A stretch of DNA of 64,000 nucleotides from Methanosarcina sp. 2.H.T.1A.6 (GTDB lineage: Archaea; Halobacteriota; Methanosarcinia; Methanosarcinales; Methanosarcinaceae): positions 186,001 through 250,000 of the forward strand of contig NZ_JJOY01000005.1 in assembly GCF_000979455.1 (NCBI RefSeq), in the 5' to 3' direction. The notes under the pieces are model-generated. The model was not told where the DNA came from and did no database searches. It was given only the letters and a program-made list of their open reading frames with translations. How positions within the stretch are numbered: position 1 is the stretch's first letter; the number at the start of each line of letters is the position of its first letter. The position numbers and the translations under genes are program-made. Shown piece after piece: positions 21,207 to 29,267 of the stretch.

Positions 21207-21943
21207 TTTAGCATTTCCATTATCTTCTTTACTTCGTCTACCGGAAGCTGACCAGGGGCTGCGGCTGCACCGCTTTCTACTGAACCGTATGTCAGGACCG
21301 AACCATAAAGAGGGGCAACTACCCTTGTATGTTTTCCGGGTTTGCCCATTGAGATGGTGCATACTGATTTTCCTTCTTTCCTGAGGTCCAGTGTAATTCT
21401 CAGCAGATTAAGAACGTCTTCCATTGACTGAGGCATCACTGCAAGTTTGGCAATATCTGCCCCTGCAAGAAACATTTCTGTAAGAATTGCTTTCATTTCC
21501 TGAGGAGAAGGAGTTTTTGAAAAGTCGTGGGAAGAAACGATTACGGTTTTTCCGTGATCTTTAGCCGCTTTTATAACTTTATCTCTCTCTTCCCTGCTGG
21601 CAGAGAGTTCGATATCAACTGCATCCGGCCCGTCTTTAAGGGAAAGGGAATATGTAAGAAGCCCTATAAGAAGCCCTGTTCGGTCTTCCTCGGTCCCCTC
21701 CCATTTTCCTCCTTCTGCCCTGGAGCGGTTGGTAGCGATTACAGGAAGCCCGACTTCGGATTTTATTTCCCTTATTATTTCTGCGGCTCTCTCCAGATCC
21801 CTGATTCCCAGCAAATCCAACCGGATTTCAAGGATATCAGCTCCTTTTTCGGCTGCCTTTTTTGAAGTTTCAAGAGGCTTTTCAAGGATTACTGCAACAA
21901 CTGCAGTTTTTTTTTCAAGGTCAAATGGGCCTATTTGCGTCAT
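21203..21943 (-). CDS. aroD: 3-Dehydroquinate dehydratase, type I
   Basis: Dehydrates 3-dehydroquinate via a Schiff-base lysine. The 246 residues show Glu39 and Arg41 in ILEIRLDLL, catalytic His139 in VSSHDF and Schiff-base Lys166 in IAKLAVMP, plus the C-terminal GSVESGAAAAPGQLP that closes over the substrate. It overlaps aroE by four bases and follows DHQ synthase II after 55 bases, in pathway order. Confidence 0.95.
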   Translation of the reverse strand: MTQIGPFDLEKKTAVVAVILEKPLETSKKAAEKGADILEIRLDLLGIRDLERAAEIIREIKSEVGLPVIATNRSRAEGGKWEGTEEDRTGLLIGLLTYSLSLKDGPDAVDIELSASREERDKVIKAAKDHGKTVIVSSHDFSKTPSPQEMKAILTEMFLAGADIAKLAVMPQSMEDVLNLLRITLDLRKEGKSVCTISMGKPGKHTRVVAPLYGSVLTYGSVESGAAAAPGQLPVDEVKKIMEMLK

Positions 21944-21998
21944 TGCTCGCTCCGGGTTGGGAGTTAGGGAATCTGGTTATTATTCGGTTTTCCCTGGT

Positions 21999-23141
21999 TC
22001 ACTTCTCTATAATCGTTTCTTCTATTTTTTTGCCGAAATGTCTGGCTCCTTCCTCGAGGCGGACCAGGACCTCATCTCCTTTCTTGAGTTTTGCAACTGA
22101 GATAGGGTTTCCATCTTTTCCTACCAGTTTGATGGTTTCGGCATTTTGCAGGATTGCAGTTAAAGTTCTGTCTCTGGCTTTTGCTTCTATTAGCATGAGA
22201 GGGCGGCTTTCTATCTTGACTCTGCCAACTATACCTTCCCGCTGTTTCCCTTTTGAGTCTACAATAGTTACGGCATCTCCGGTCTGGAGTTCCGAAAGAT
22301 AGCGGGTTTTATCCCCAATTTTGATGTAAGAGTGAACCGCACCTGCATTTACCCTGAAGGGACGGGCTGCCACGTAAGGGCTTTCATCGGATTCCGAGTT
22401 TACCAGGAACATCCCGCCTGCCTGCGAACCTATGAGCATGCCTTCTCCACGCTGCATGAGATTGCATGTATCCACGCAGACCCTGTCTCCCATCCCAAGG
22501 GGTTCTACCCTGGTTACAACCGCAGCCTCAAGTTTGGCACTTTCGCTTTCCAGTTCTCTTGCAGCCTTGATCGTATCTTTTATTTCCTGCGGATTTCCAC
22601 TATCCAGAAGGACTCCATCAGCTCCTGTTTCAAGAGTCTGGAAGGCGAGTCTTGCTTCCTCTGCACTTTTTACTCCGAAAATGATCTTTACTTTCTCTCG
22701 CTGGAGATCAGCTATCAGGTTCTCGAGAGGGATGACTTTCCAGTCAGTGCCTGTAACAAGCAGATAATTGCAGATTTTTCCCATTTCGGCTGCGAAGCGT
22801 TCATAATGTTTATCCTTTATGATTACGTATCCGCCTACGGTTAAGCCTTTGTCCATGAGCAGGGTTGCTGCGTTTACGTCTAAAGAACCCGGAATTTCCA
22901 GGGGCAGAGGTTTTGTCCCGTCACCTTCTCCTCTCTTTCCCACGACCACGATGTCAGCTCCGGACTTATTGTCGCGGGCAAAGGCTGCTACTGTAATGTT
23001 TCCCAGTTCCCGGACTTTTTCCACCTCTTCCGGGTTTACCAGTATACAGTCGGCTCCGGATTCCAGGCCTGTCGTGATCCTCTCTTTCTGTTCTTCCCAT
23101 CCGCCTTCATCGGCTTTTATCCAGACGCTTTTCTTTTTCAA
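21999..23141 (-). CDS. 3-Dehydroquinate synthase II (archaeal type)
   Basis: NAD-dependent enzyme that oxidatively deaminates and cyclises 2-amino-3,7-dideoxy-D-threo-hept-6-ulosonate to 3-dehydroquinate; the archaeal replacement for AroB. The 380 residues begin MKKKSVWIKADE and include GMGDRVCVDTCNLM and GMLIGSQAGGMFLVNSE, blocks I associate with this family. Position between ADH synthase and aroD supports it. The 116-base gap to the upstream gene is T-rich on the plus strand and holds a short CCGG-paired hairpin. Confidence 0.94.
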   Translation of the reverse strand: MKKKSVWIKADEGGWEEQKERITTGLESGADCILVNPEEVEKVRELGNITVAAFARDNKSGADIVVVGKRGEGDGTKPLPLEIPGSLDVNAATLLMDKGLTVGGYVIIKDKHYERFAAEMGKICNYLLVTGTDWKVIPLENLIADLQREKVKIIFGVKSAEEARLAFQTLETGADGVLLDSGNPQEIKDTIKAARELESESAKLEAAVVTRVEPLGMGDRVCVDTCNLMQRGEGMLIGSQAGGMFLVNSESDESPYVAARPFRVNAGAVHSYIKIGDKTRYLSELQTGDAVTIVDSKGKQREGIVGRVKIESRPLMLIEAKARDRTLTAILQNAETIKLVGKDGNPISVAKLKKGDEVLVRLEEGARHFGKKIEETIIEK

Positions 23142-23257
23142 AGGCTTTCAACCCCGTTCATAAATCTGTTTTTTACTCCGGCCTTTAATCCGGTATTTTT
23201 CTTTTTTTGTTTTTATTTTTTTACTTCGGGCTTGATTTTTGCTTCCTAATATCCTTT

Positions 23258-24055
23258 TTACTTTAACTGCTCCAGGGCTTCTTCCACAGGCCTTCTATGG
23301 TGTACGATTTCGCAGATAGCCCTGGTCAGCCTGACAGGGTCCCGGTGCTGGAATACATTTCTTCCTATTGCAGCTCCTCTTGCACCCGCTTCCATTGCCC
23401 CGTCAATCATTTCAAGAAGTTCCAGGTCGGTTGAGGTCTTCGGTCCGCCTGCAATTACTACAGGTACAGGGCAGCCCCTTACCACGTCTCTGAAACTGTC
23501 AGGATCTCCGGTGTATACGGTTTTTACAACGTCAGCTCCCAGTTCAGCTCCAATCCTTGCAGCATGTGCCACATTTACAGGGTCGTGGGGGTTTGTGATC
23601 TTTTTACCTCTGGGGTACATCATAGCAAGAAGAGGCATGCCCCATTCTGTGCAGTCCCTGGAGATTGTTCCGAGCTTTTCGAGCTGGTCGGTTTCTGTAT
23701 CAGACCCTATGTTGATATGCATGGAAACTGCATCAGCTCCCATCTTTATCACTTCTTCAACAGTACATACCTGCACCTTGGCGTTGGGGTCAGGGCTCAG
23801 AACGGAAGAGGCACTGATATGCACAACAAGCCCGATGTCATGACCGTATCCTCTATGCCCGTACTTGACCATGCCTTTCTGCATGAGAACTGCGTTTGCT
23901 CCTCCTTCGGCAACCTTATTAACTGTATCTGTAACGTTGATAAGCCCTTCAATAGGTCCGTCGGAGAGCCCATGATCCATGGGAATGATGACCATGTTTC
24001 TGCTCTCCCGATTCATCAGCCTTTCTATGCGTATTTTTTTGCCAATTTCTGACAT
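23258..24055 (-). CDS. 2-Amino-3,7-dideoxy-D-threo-hept-6-ulosonate synthase (ADH synthase)
   Basis: First committed step of the archaeal shikimate route: an aldolase that joins 6-deoxy-5-ketofructose 1-phosphate and aspartate semialdehyde. The 265-residue class I aldolase (DhnA family) has IIPMDHG with Asp27, a conserved Tyr147 in MMYPRG and the Schiff-base Lys178 in VVKTVYTGD. Fructose-bisphosphate aldolase of the same family is the alternative, but the downstream DHQ synthase II, aroD, aroE and tyrA settle the role. It is the first gene of the operon and follows a TATA box with an inverted repeat at the start site. Confidence 0.94.
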   Translation of the reverse strand: MSEIGKKIRIERLMNRESRNMVIIPMDHGLSDGPIEGLINVTDTVNKVAEGGANAVLMQKGMVKYGHRGYGHDIGLVVHISASSVLSPDPNAKVQVCTVEEVIKMGADAVSMHINIGSDTETDQLEKLGTISRDCTEWGMPLLAMMYPRGKKITNPHDPVNVAHAARIGAELGADVVKTVYTGDPDSFRDVVRGCPVPVVIAGGPKTSTDLELLEMIDGAMEAGARGAAIGRNVFQHRDPVRLTRAICEIVHHRRPVEEALEQLK

Positions 24056-24136
24056 CGTGGTTCCCCTAAATTCTGAATTGGTTTACTTCATTTGTAAATT
24101 TTATTGATTTTTATTAACTGATTCTTTTTAGCGTGC

Positions 24137-24153
24137 TAGTATGTCACATACTA
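24137..24153 (-). promoter_or_regulatory. Inverted repeat at the predicted start site of the aromatic operon
   Basis: TAGTATG, spacer TCA, CATACTA: a perfect seven-base inverted repeat. The minus-strand TATA box lies about 24 bases upstream, so the repeat covers the expected transcription start. This is the position of a repressor operator. The regulator is not known. Confidence 0.65.
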
Positions 24154-24163
24154 ACACACATCT

Positions 24164-24173
24164 TATATTTAAA
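24164..24173 (-). promoter_or_regulatory. TATA box of the aromatic operon
   Basis: On the minus strand the sequence reads TTTAAATATAAG, a good archaeal TATA element, 110 bases before the ADH synthase ATG. Confidence 0.65.
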
Positions 24174-24304
24174 CCTATTCAAGCCCTGATTCTGATCCAG
24201 TTTTCCAGTCACTATGGATTTAGATAATTCTAATTGAACTACTTTGTACATCTATGTACTAGAATGTTCAGTTCTTAAAGTTTTCTCTTATTTGACAGTT
24301 TATT

Positions 24305-24451
24305 ATGGTTAGATATTTATTCCTTATTTCAATTCCTGCGATAGTTGCTCTGGCATATCTTCTCTTTTTGAGGTAGCTGTATGAGTCTGAAAACTGTGGA
24401 TTTGAAAAGTATGAAATAGCTGAAGCAAAGCCAAAAGGATACAAGAATTAA
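24305..24451 (+). CDS. Possible small membrane protein with an in-frame TAG
   Basis: From ATG 24305 the frame encodes a 23-residue, strongly hydrophobic stretch (MVRYLFLISIP then AIVALAYLLFLR), then TAG at 24374-24376, then 24 more codons rich in charged residues (LYESENCGFEKYEIAEAKP then KGYKN) to a TAA. In Methanosarcina TAG can encode pyrrolysine, so the frame could make one 48-residue protein, a 23-residue peptide, or be a decayed gene. No clear Shine-Dalgarno was seen. The coding claim is weak; the layout is directly visible. Confidence 0.35.
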
Positions 24452-24488
24452 AATAGGATAACATGGGCTAAAATAGGATAACATGGGC
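24449..24488 (+). repeat. Tandem repeat, 20-base unit
   Basis: TAAAATAGGATAACATGGGC occurs twice, back to back and identical, 61 bases before the guaA start. Confidence 0.9.
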
Positions 24489-24549
24489 GAAGAGAATAAG
24501 CTCAGAGCTAAGAATCATTTCATATTTGTAAAAAGGAACGGAAGACACT

Positions 24550-25119
24550 ATGAATGAATTAAAAATCCTTGTTGTAAATAATTACGGACAATTTTGTCAC
24601 CTTATTCACAGGGCTGTCCGGGATCTTGACATGGATACAAAAATTATTCCCAATATAACCCCAATCGAGGATATTCTGGCAGAAGAGCCTGATGGGCTGA
24701 TCCTGAGCGGAGGGCCGGATATGGAAAGGGCAGGCCTTTGTTTTGACTATGCCCGGGAAATCGATATCCCTATTCTTGGAATCTGCCTTGGGCACCAGGC
24801 AATTGCCCTGGCTTACGGGGGGCATGTCCACGCAGGGAAAAAAGGCGGGTATGCCGAGATTGAAATAGAGGTTCTCGAAGAAGACGACATCCTCAGGGGA
24901 CTTGGCCCAAAAACAACTGTATGGGCTTCCCATGCCGATGAGGTTGTTATTCTTCCTGAAGGCTTTATCCATCTTGCCCGCTCAGATGTCTGCGAGATTG
25001 AAGCCATGCGTCACCCAACAAAACCGATTTATGGCGTTCAATGGCATCCTGAGGTTTCCCACACCAGGCAGGGAGAAGAGTTACTGATGAACTTCTTTGA
25101 GGTTTGTGATCAGTACTGA
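24550..25119 (+). CDS. guaAA: GMP synthase, glutamine amidotransferase subunit
   Basis: Class I glutaminase that supplies ammonia to the separate archaeal GMP synthase ATP-pyrophosphatase subunit. The 189 residues carry the catalytic triad Cys79 (GICLGHQ), His166 and Glu168 (VQWHPEVS). The synthetase subunit is not in this window. The ATG follows AAAAAGGAACGGAAGACACT, which contains a purine-rich ribosome-binding site. Convergent with srp54. Confidence 0.94.
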   Translation: MNELKILVVNNYGQFCHLIHRAVRDLDMDTKIIPNITPIEDILAEEPDGLILSGGPDMERAGLCFDYAREIDIPILGICLGHQAIALAYGGHVHAGKKGGYAEIEIEVLEEDDILRGLGPKTTVWASHADEVVILPEGFIHLARSDVCEIEAMRHPTKPIYGVQWHPEVSHTRQGEELLMNFFEVCDQY

Positions 25120-25270
25120 AATGTGGTCAGCACTGACGGTTTTCTAATTTTTTCATGAATGTGCTAACCGACTCAGGTTTTTCTAAAAGAATCCTGCAAG
25201 TTTTAAGAATCACAGAAAAAGATTCAAAGATAATTAAAGTATAAAAAGACAGAAAAGATTCCCGGGATTA

Positions 25271-26602
25271 TTACATCCCGAGTTTTTTCTTCATCATTTT
25301 CTGAATATTGAATTTCCCGCCTCTAAAGCCTTTCAAAGCCGTCTGCATGGTTTTGTGGTACTTCAGAAGCTCTCTTATATCTTCCGGGCTGCAGCCCGAA
25401 CCCCTTGCGATTCTCTTGATCCTTGAACCACCTATGAGTTTGGGGTCTGTCATTTCCTCTTCTGTCATTGAGTCCATGATGACCTTGTAGTTTTTCATCT
25501 TGTCACTGGTAGCCTGGAACATCTCGTCTGATAACTTCATGCCTCCCATTCCTCCCATGCCCATCGGGAGCATTGACATGATTTGTTTCAGAGGCCCCAT
25601 CTTATTCATTGCTTCGAGCTGCTTGTACATATCCTTCAGGGTGAAGCGTCCCTGCATCAGGGCTTCAACATTTACGTCTTCTTCACTCAGGCTTTCCTCT
25701 GCCTTTTCCATCAGGCTCTTAAGGTCTCCCATTCCTAAAAGCCTTGAAATGAACCTGTCAGCTTCGAACTTTTCAAAGTCCTCCGGGGTTTCCCCAACTC
25801 CAATGAAAGCAATCGGAGCTTTTGTTTCGGAAACTGCTGAAAGGGCTCCACCACCTTTTGCTGTTCCGTCCAGTTTTGTGATAATAACTCCTGTGATCCC
25901 CACAGAGTTATTGAAAGCATGAGCCTGCTGGCTTGCCTGCTGCCCTATGCCTGCGTCCAGGACCATGAACTTGTGGTCGGGTTTTGCAACAGCATGGATC
26001 TGTTCCATTTCTTCTATCAGGTCGGCTTCAAGGGCGTGCCGCCCTGCAGTGTCCACTATTTTTATATCGTATTTTTCAAGTGCTTTAAGCCCATGTATGG
26101 TAATCTCAACAGCATCGGGATTTCCTTCTTCTCCATAAAAACCAACATTGAGCTTTTCACAGAGGGTCTTGAGCTGGTGGTAAGCTCCGGGCCGGAAGGT
26201 ATCTGCGGCAACAACACCTGCTTTGAGCCCTTTTCTCTGGAAATAGCGGGCAAGTTTTGCAGCGCTTGTGGTTTTTCCGCTCCCCTGCAGCCCCACCATC
26301 ATGATGGTCTGGGGTTTGAGTTGTATCTCCGCTCCCTTCCCGATGATTTCCATCAATTCCTGATACACAATGCGGATTACATGCTCCCTCGGATTCACAC
26401 CCGCAGGAGGTTCTTCTTTCATTGCACGTTCTTTGATTCTCTGGGACATCCCCATGACAAGTTTTACGTTAACGTCGGCCTGGAGCAGAGCCCGCTGAAT
26501 ATCCTTTACTACTTCGTTGACCGTGCGCTCATCAATTCTCCCTGCGCCGATCAGCTTCTTGAGTGCCCCCTGTAAGGAGTCTCCGAGTTTTTCCATTACC
26601 AT
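25271..26602 (-). CDS. srp54: Signal recognition particle 54 kDa protein
   Basis: GTPase that binds signal sequences on nascent membrane proteins together with SRP RNA. In 443 residues it has an N-terminal helical bundle, the G domain with GLQGSGKTT at 104-112, DTAGR and [10 protein letters not shown], and a methionine-rich M domain ([16 protein letters not shown], then [15 protein letters not shown], the RNA-binding helix-turn-helix). Length is standard. The start could be the first or third codon (M-V-M). A TATA-like TTTATATAAGG lies about 110 bases upstream on this strand. Confidence 0.96.
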   Translation of the reverse strand: MVMEKLGDSLQGALKKLIGAGRIDERTVNEVVKDIQRALLQADVNVKLVMGMSQRIKERAMKEEPPAGVNPREHVIRIVYQELMEIIGKGAEIQLKPQTIMMVGLQGSGKTTSAAKLARYFQRKGLKAGVVAADTFRPGAYHQLKTLCEKLNVGFYGEEGNPDAVEITIHGLKALEKYDIKIVDTAGRHALEADLIEEMEQIHAVAKPDHKFMVLDAGIGQQASQQAHAFNNSVGITGVIITKLDGTAKGGGALSAVSETKAPIAFIGVGETPEDFEKFEADRFISRLLGMGDLKSLMEKAEESLSEEDVNVEALMQGRFTLKDMYKQLEAMNKMGPLKQIMSMLPMGMGGMGGMKLSDEMFQATSDKMKNYKVIMDSMTEEEMTDPKLIGGSRIKRIARGSGCSPEDIRELLKYHKTMQTALKGFRGGKFNIQKMMKKKLGM

Positions 26603-26829
26603 ATGAGAATCGTCCTGCTTAATTTTGAGAATGGATAAAAAGATAGTTTAAGTTCCGTTTATTAACCTGTGCAAGAAGGTTACTTTTTCTTGCGTTTATT
26701 TTTACCTTATATAAAAGGTGATCTTTTTTGAATTTATTTTAATCCTGTTAATCCTGTATAAGAAAGTGATCTTTACTTAATAAGCCTTTGAGTTTTTGAC
26801 GCTTTAAAAAGGTATGATAGAACGCATAA
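26603..26829. other. Upstream region of srp54
   Basis: No gene. It holds the srp54 promoter and three loosely similar AT-rich stretches (AAGGTTACTTTTT near 26677, AAGGTGATCTTTT near 26716, AAAGTGATCTTTA near 26764) of unknown meaning. Confidence 0.5.
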
Positions 26830-26886
26830 GATAGGATTGATTTATCAAGATAGGATTGATTAATCAAGATAGGATTGATTAGTCTG
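26830..26886 (+). repeat. Tandem repeat, 19-base unit
   Basis: GATAGGATTGATTTATCAA, then the same with TA for TT in the middle, then a partial third copy GATAGGATTGATTAG. It lies in the spacer between srp54 and the tRNA-Met genes. Confidence 0.85.
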
Positions 26887-26997
26887 GATATTAATGAGTG
26901 CCCGGATATAAAAAATAGAGGTACGGTACAAAACCTGAGCTAATGCAAAATTATTATGTACAAAAAAATGAAACCAATTCCTAAAAAAATTGTTTGA

Positions 26998-27072
26998 TAG
27001 CGGGGGATGGATTCGAACCATCGGTCTACGGGTTATGAGCCCGTCGGGATCTCCTGGCTACCCCACCCCGCT
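26998..27072 (-). tRNA. Initiator tRNA-Met (CAT), copy 1
   Basis: 75-base cloverleaf on the minus strand: acceptor AGCGGGG with CCCCGCT, anticodon loop CTCATAA, three G-C pairs next to it (GGG and CCC), T arm GATGG TTCGAAT CCATC. The A1-T72 acceptor end and the GC-rich anticodon stem are initiator marks. CCA is not encoded. Confidence 0.95.
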
Positions 27073-27140
27073 ACGGGGCTTTTCGCTTTTTTGACCAAAA
27101 AGATATACTTCAGGAAAAGAGTTATCTGATAGTTTTCCGA

Positions 27141-27215
27141 TAGCGGGGGATGGATTCGAACCATCGGTCTACGGGTTATGAGCCCGTCGGGATCTCCTGG
27201 CTACCCCACCCCGCT
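27141..27215 (-). tRNA. Initiator tRNA-Met (CAT), copy 2
   Basis: Identical to copy 1 over all 75 bases. It probably starts from the TATA-like AGTATATAAGT about 65 bases upstream on this strand; copy 1 lies 68 bases further and may share the transcript. Confidence 0.95.
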
Positions 27216-27511
27216 ACGGGGCTTTATAGGTCAGGCATCTTGCCTGAGACAACTACCTGAACATACTAACGATTACTTATATACTTTTCGCTTGACCCCC
27301 GGTCTTTCCGTATAGTCTGGAAAATTTATCTCCGCAGGCGGGAAGACTCCTTCCTCAAAAATCTGAGCCGTTAGGCAAAGATTTTAGGGAGGGGTAGTTC
27401 ACTTTTCTGTTTTAGAAGCTTTACGGTTTCAACCCAACTTTACCAGGTTTTAGTTCAAATTTCATCTCTGGTAGCTCTTCGGGGCTTTTAGGGGCTTTTC
27501 GGGAAAGATAT
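27216..27511. other. Spacer between tRNA-Met and the small Cys-rich gene
   Basis: Just under 300 bases. Holds the minus-strand tRNA promoter; nothing else supported. Confidence 0.5.
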
Positions 27512-27538
27512 TTGAAAGCCCGAGTCCCATATTATATT

Positions 27539-27730
27539 ATGACCAGATGTTTGTTTTGCGGAGCCTATTGTGAGGTAAAATGCGGGGTCTATTGCGAAAG
27601 CTATTCCGGAAACCCGGAAGAAATAGAACACAAGGAAGATGTAAATATACTTGGGTGTACCCAGATAGGCACGTCGCATGTCTGCGATAGTTGTCTCAAA
27701 GACTTAAAACAAGCTCTGGGACTCCCGTGA
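27539..27730 (+). CDS. Small cysteine-rich protein, probably zinc-binding
   Basis: 63 residues from ATG 27539 (or 72 from an in-frame TTG at 27512). Cysteines are arranged as CLFCGAYC, CGVYC, a single GC and CDSC, enough for two zinc sites; the last pair sits in a short helix-like tail. I do not recognise the family, and a role in nucleic-acid or protein binding is only a guess. There is no obvious Shine-Dalgarno. It stands alone and is convergent with the lipoprotein gene. Confidence 0.6.
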   Translation: MTRCLFCGAYCEVKCGVYCESYSGNPEEIEHKEDVNILGCTQIGTSHVCDSCLKDLKQALGLP

Positions 27731-27774
27731 GGTCGCTGGAAAAAGAGGCTGCATCTTACATAAAATATTTTTTT

Positions 27775-27824
27775 TCATGCCCCGGCTCTCTTACATGAAT
27801 GAAAAAAAGGTGGGAGAGGCATGA
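27775..27824. terminator. Inverted repeat between convergent genes
   Basis: TCATGCC and GGCATGA form a seven-base stem around a 36-base loop, flanked on the left by a run of nine T. It may end transcription from either side. Confidence 0.45.
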
Positions 27825-27840
27825 AAAGCGAGACTGCAGT

Positions 27841-28686
27841 TCAGACCACTTTGACATTAAGTGTAAATTTGTCTTCCGTGCCAGTTTCATTTTCCCAGGG
27901 TCTTTTATATACCGCTGTTACCTGCTGGTTTCCCTCTGAATCGGCTTTGATTTCCCACTGACGAACCCCTCCGGCCCCAACAAGAGGCTCTTCGCCTTCT
28001 TTAGATTCCGGGGGATAGTATTTGTCCGAAATCCGACTGAGTCCCTGGCTCAGGTTGAGTTCCCAGGAATAGCCTGTAGTCGGGTTTTCCTTAAGTTTCA
28101 GGTAAAAAGTCTCTCCTTTTTTGAGACCAATGGTCGTTCCGTTGCCAGATTCTGTTATTTCCTGTAGTCCAGATGGCGCAGGACCTGGCAATTCATCTAA
28201 CGTGTTATCAACCGCAAGTTCGAATGATCCGGTTACTCCGTTAACGTTTACAGTATAGTTTCCGGCGCTGAGGCCCTGCACATCAAGAGGAATCGTTGTT
28301 GTAAAGTTCTCTATAGCCTGGGTACACATTGCATCTTTTGGACGCTTTGTAGTGATAGTGATATTGAAATTATTTCCTTCCCTTTCAGTATTTATTTCGT
28401 CAATCTCTGTGCATCCGTCAGGCAGGTAGCCTTCTGATATCACTTTTATCTGCACGGGGAAAGATTCCAGAGTCAGAATTTCAATACTTTCTACGTTTGC
28501 CATACCATATATGTATTCTTCATTACTTGTATTCTGACCCTCGTCTGTTGGATCTTCTGTCTGGTTATCCGTCGTATTATTCTGCTCGTCCTCAACACAG
28601 CCGGAAAGAGCAACTGTAAATATCATGAACAGGACTGCAATCAGTCTAATAGTTTTTATAGAACTGCTATTTATCCTTCTTTTCAT
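27841..28686 (-). CDS. Lipoprotein with a C-terminal chagasin-like (I42) peptidase-inhibitor domain
   Basis: 281 residues. The N-terminus is basic then hydrophobic and ends in a lipobox-like VALSGC with Cys30, so the protein is probably exported and anchored. A linker rich in Asn, Thr, Glu and Gln follows. The last about 100 residues carry the three loops of family I42: ENPTTGYSWEL, GAGGVRQWEI and YKRPWENET. Chagasin-like proteins block papain-type cysteine peptidases; that activity is inferred. The middle part (about 60-165) has no family that I can name. No target peptidase is visible nearby. Confidence 0.82.
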   Translation of the reverse strand: MKRRINSSSIKTIRLIAVLFMIFTVALSGCVEDEQNNTTDNQTEDPTDEGQNTSNEEYIYGMANVESIEILTLESFPVQIKVISEGYLPDGCTEIDEINTEREGNNFNITITTKRPKDAMCTQAIENFTTTIPLDVQGLSAGNYTVNVNGVTGSFELAVDNTLDELPGPAPSGLQEITESGNGTTIGLKKGETFYLKLKENPTTGYSWELNLSQGLSRISDKYYPPESKEGEEPLVGAGGVRQWEIKADSEGNQQVTAVYKRPWENETGTEDKFTLNVKVV

Positions 28687-29091
28687 TTATCTCCCTCTTG
28701 TTTCTTCGAATTTATATATGGAAGGATAAGACTGTTTGGATTTATCCTTTGCTTAAACTTCAGTTCTGTTCGCAGCTTTAACAGTAAGTTTATTTTTTTC
28801 TTTTGAATAGCAATAGTCCTGCCACTTTTTCGAGTATACATAGTCCTGTAAAGATTCTAATAATCGATAGCAACAGATAATGTTATAGAACTCCACTCAT
28901 TTTTTCATCTTAATAAATAGGGAAATTGAAACACCCGGGTTTACAGCATTAAGTTTTCTCATATTTTTTATTGTATGAACTACATTCCTCTCTTTAAGAT
29001 GAATTGTTTTTGTAATAATCTAAAATAATATGCGGAACTGGCTCAGGCAGGCTTTTAATTTGAGTCCACAAAACATAGATAGTTAAAATCG
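28687..29091. other. AT-rich spacer with no gene seen
   Basis: Divergent region upstream of the lipoprotein and the formyltransferase-like gene. No protein or RNA gene could be supported. Confidence 0.5.
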
Positions 29092-29156
29092 GCTTAAGTA
29101 GTCAGCTTAAGTAGTCAGCTTAAGTAGTCAGCTTAAGTAGTCAGCTTAAGTAGTCA
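29092..29156 (+). repeat. Tandem repeat, 13-base unit, five copies
   Basis: GCTTAAGTAGTCA five times, all identical, with a partial sixth. Each unit contains the palindrome CTTAAG. No spacers, so it is not a CRISPR. It lies 112 bases before the formyltransferase-like gene. Confidence 0.95.
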
Positions 29157-29267
29157 GCTTACGGTGCGAGTTGGCTTAAGGTGGGAATTAAAGGAGGAGT
29201 TAATAAAAGTGCCTTTAGCAAGCTTTACTTTTTTCCGGTGTCAAATGAAATTTCCGGGGGGATTTGA

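Noticed and set aside
21207-21362. 52-residue N-terminal extension of AroE
   Set aside because: It overlaps aroD and gives residues with no relation to shikimate dehydrogenases.
29092-29156. Possible CRISPR array
   Set aside because: The units are 13 bases and directly adjacent, without spacers, and no cas genes are in the window.
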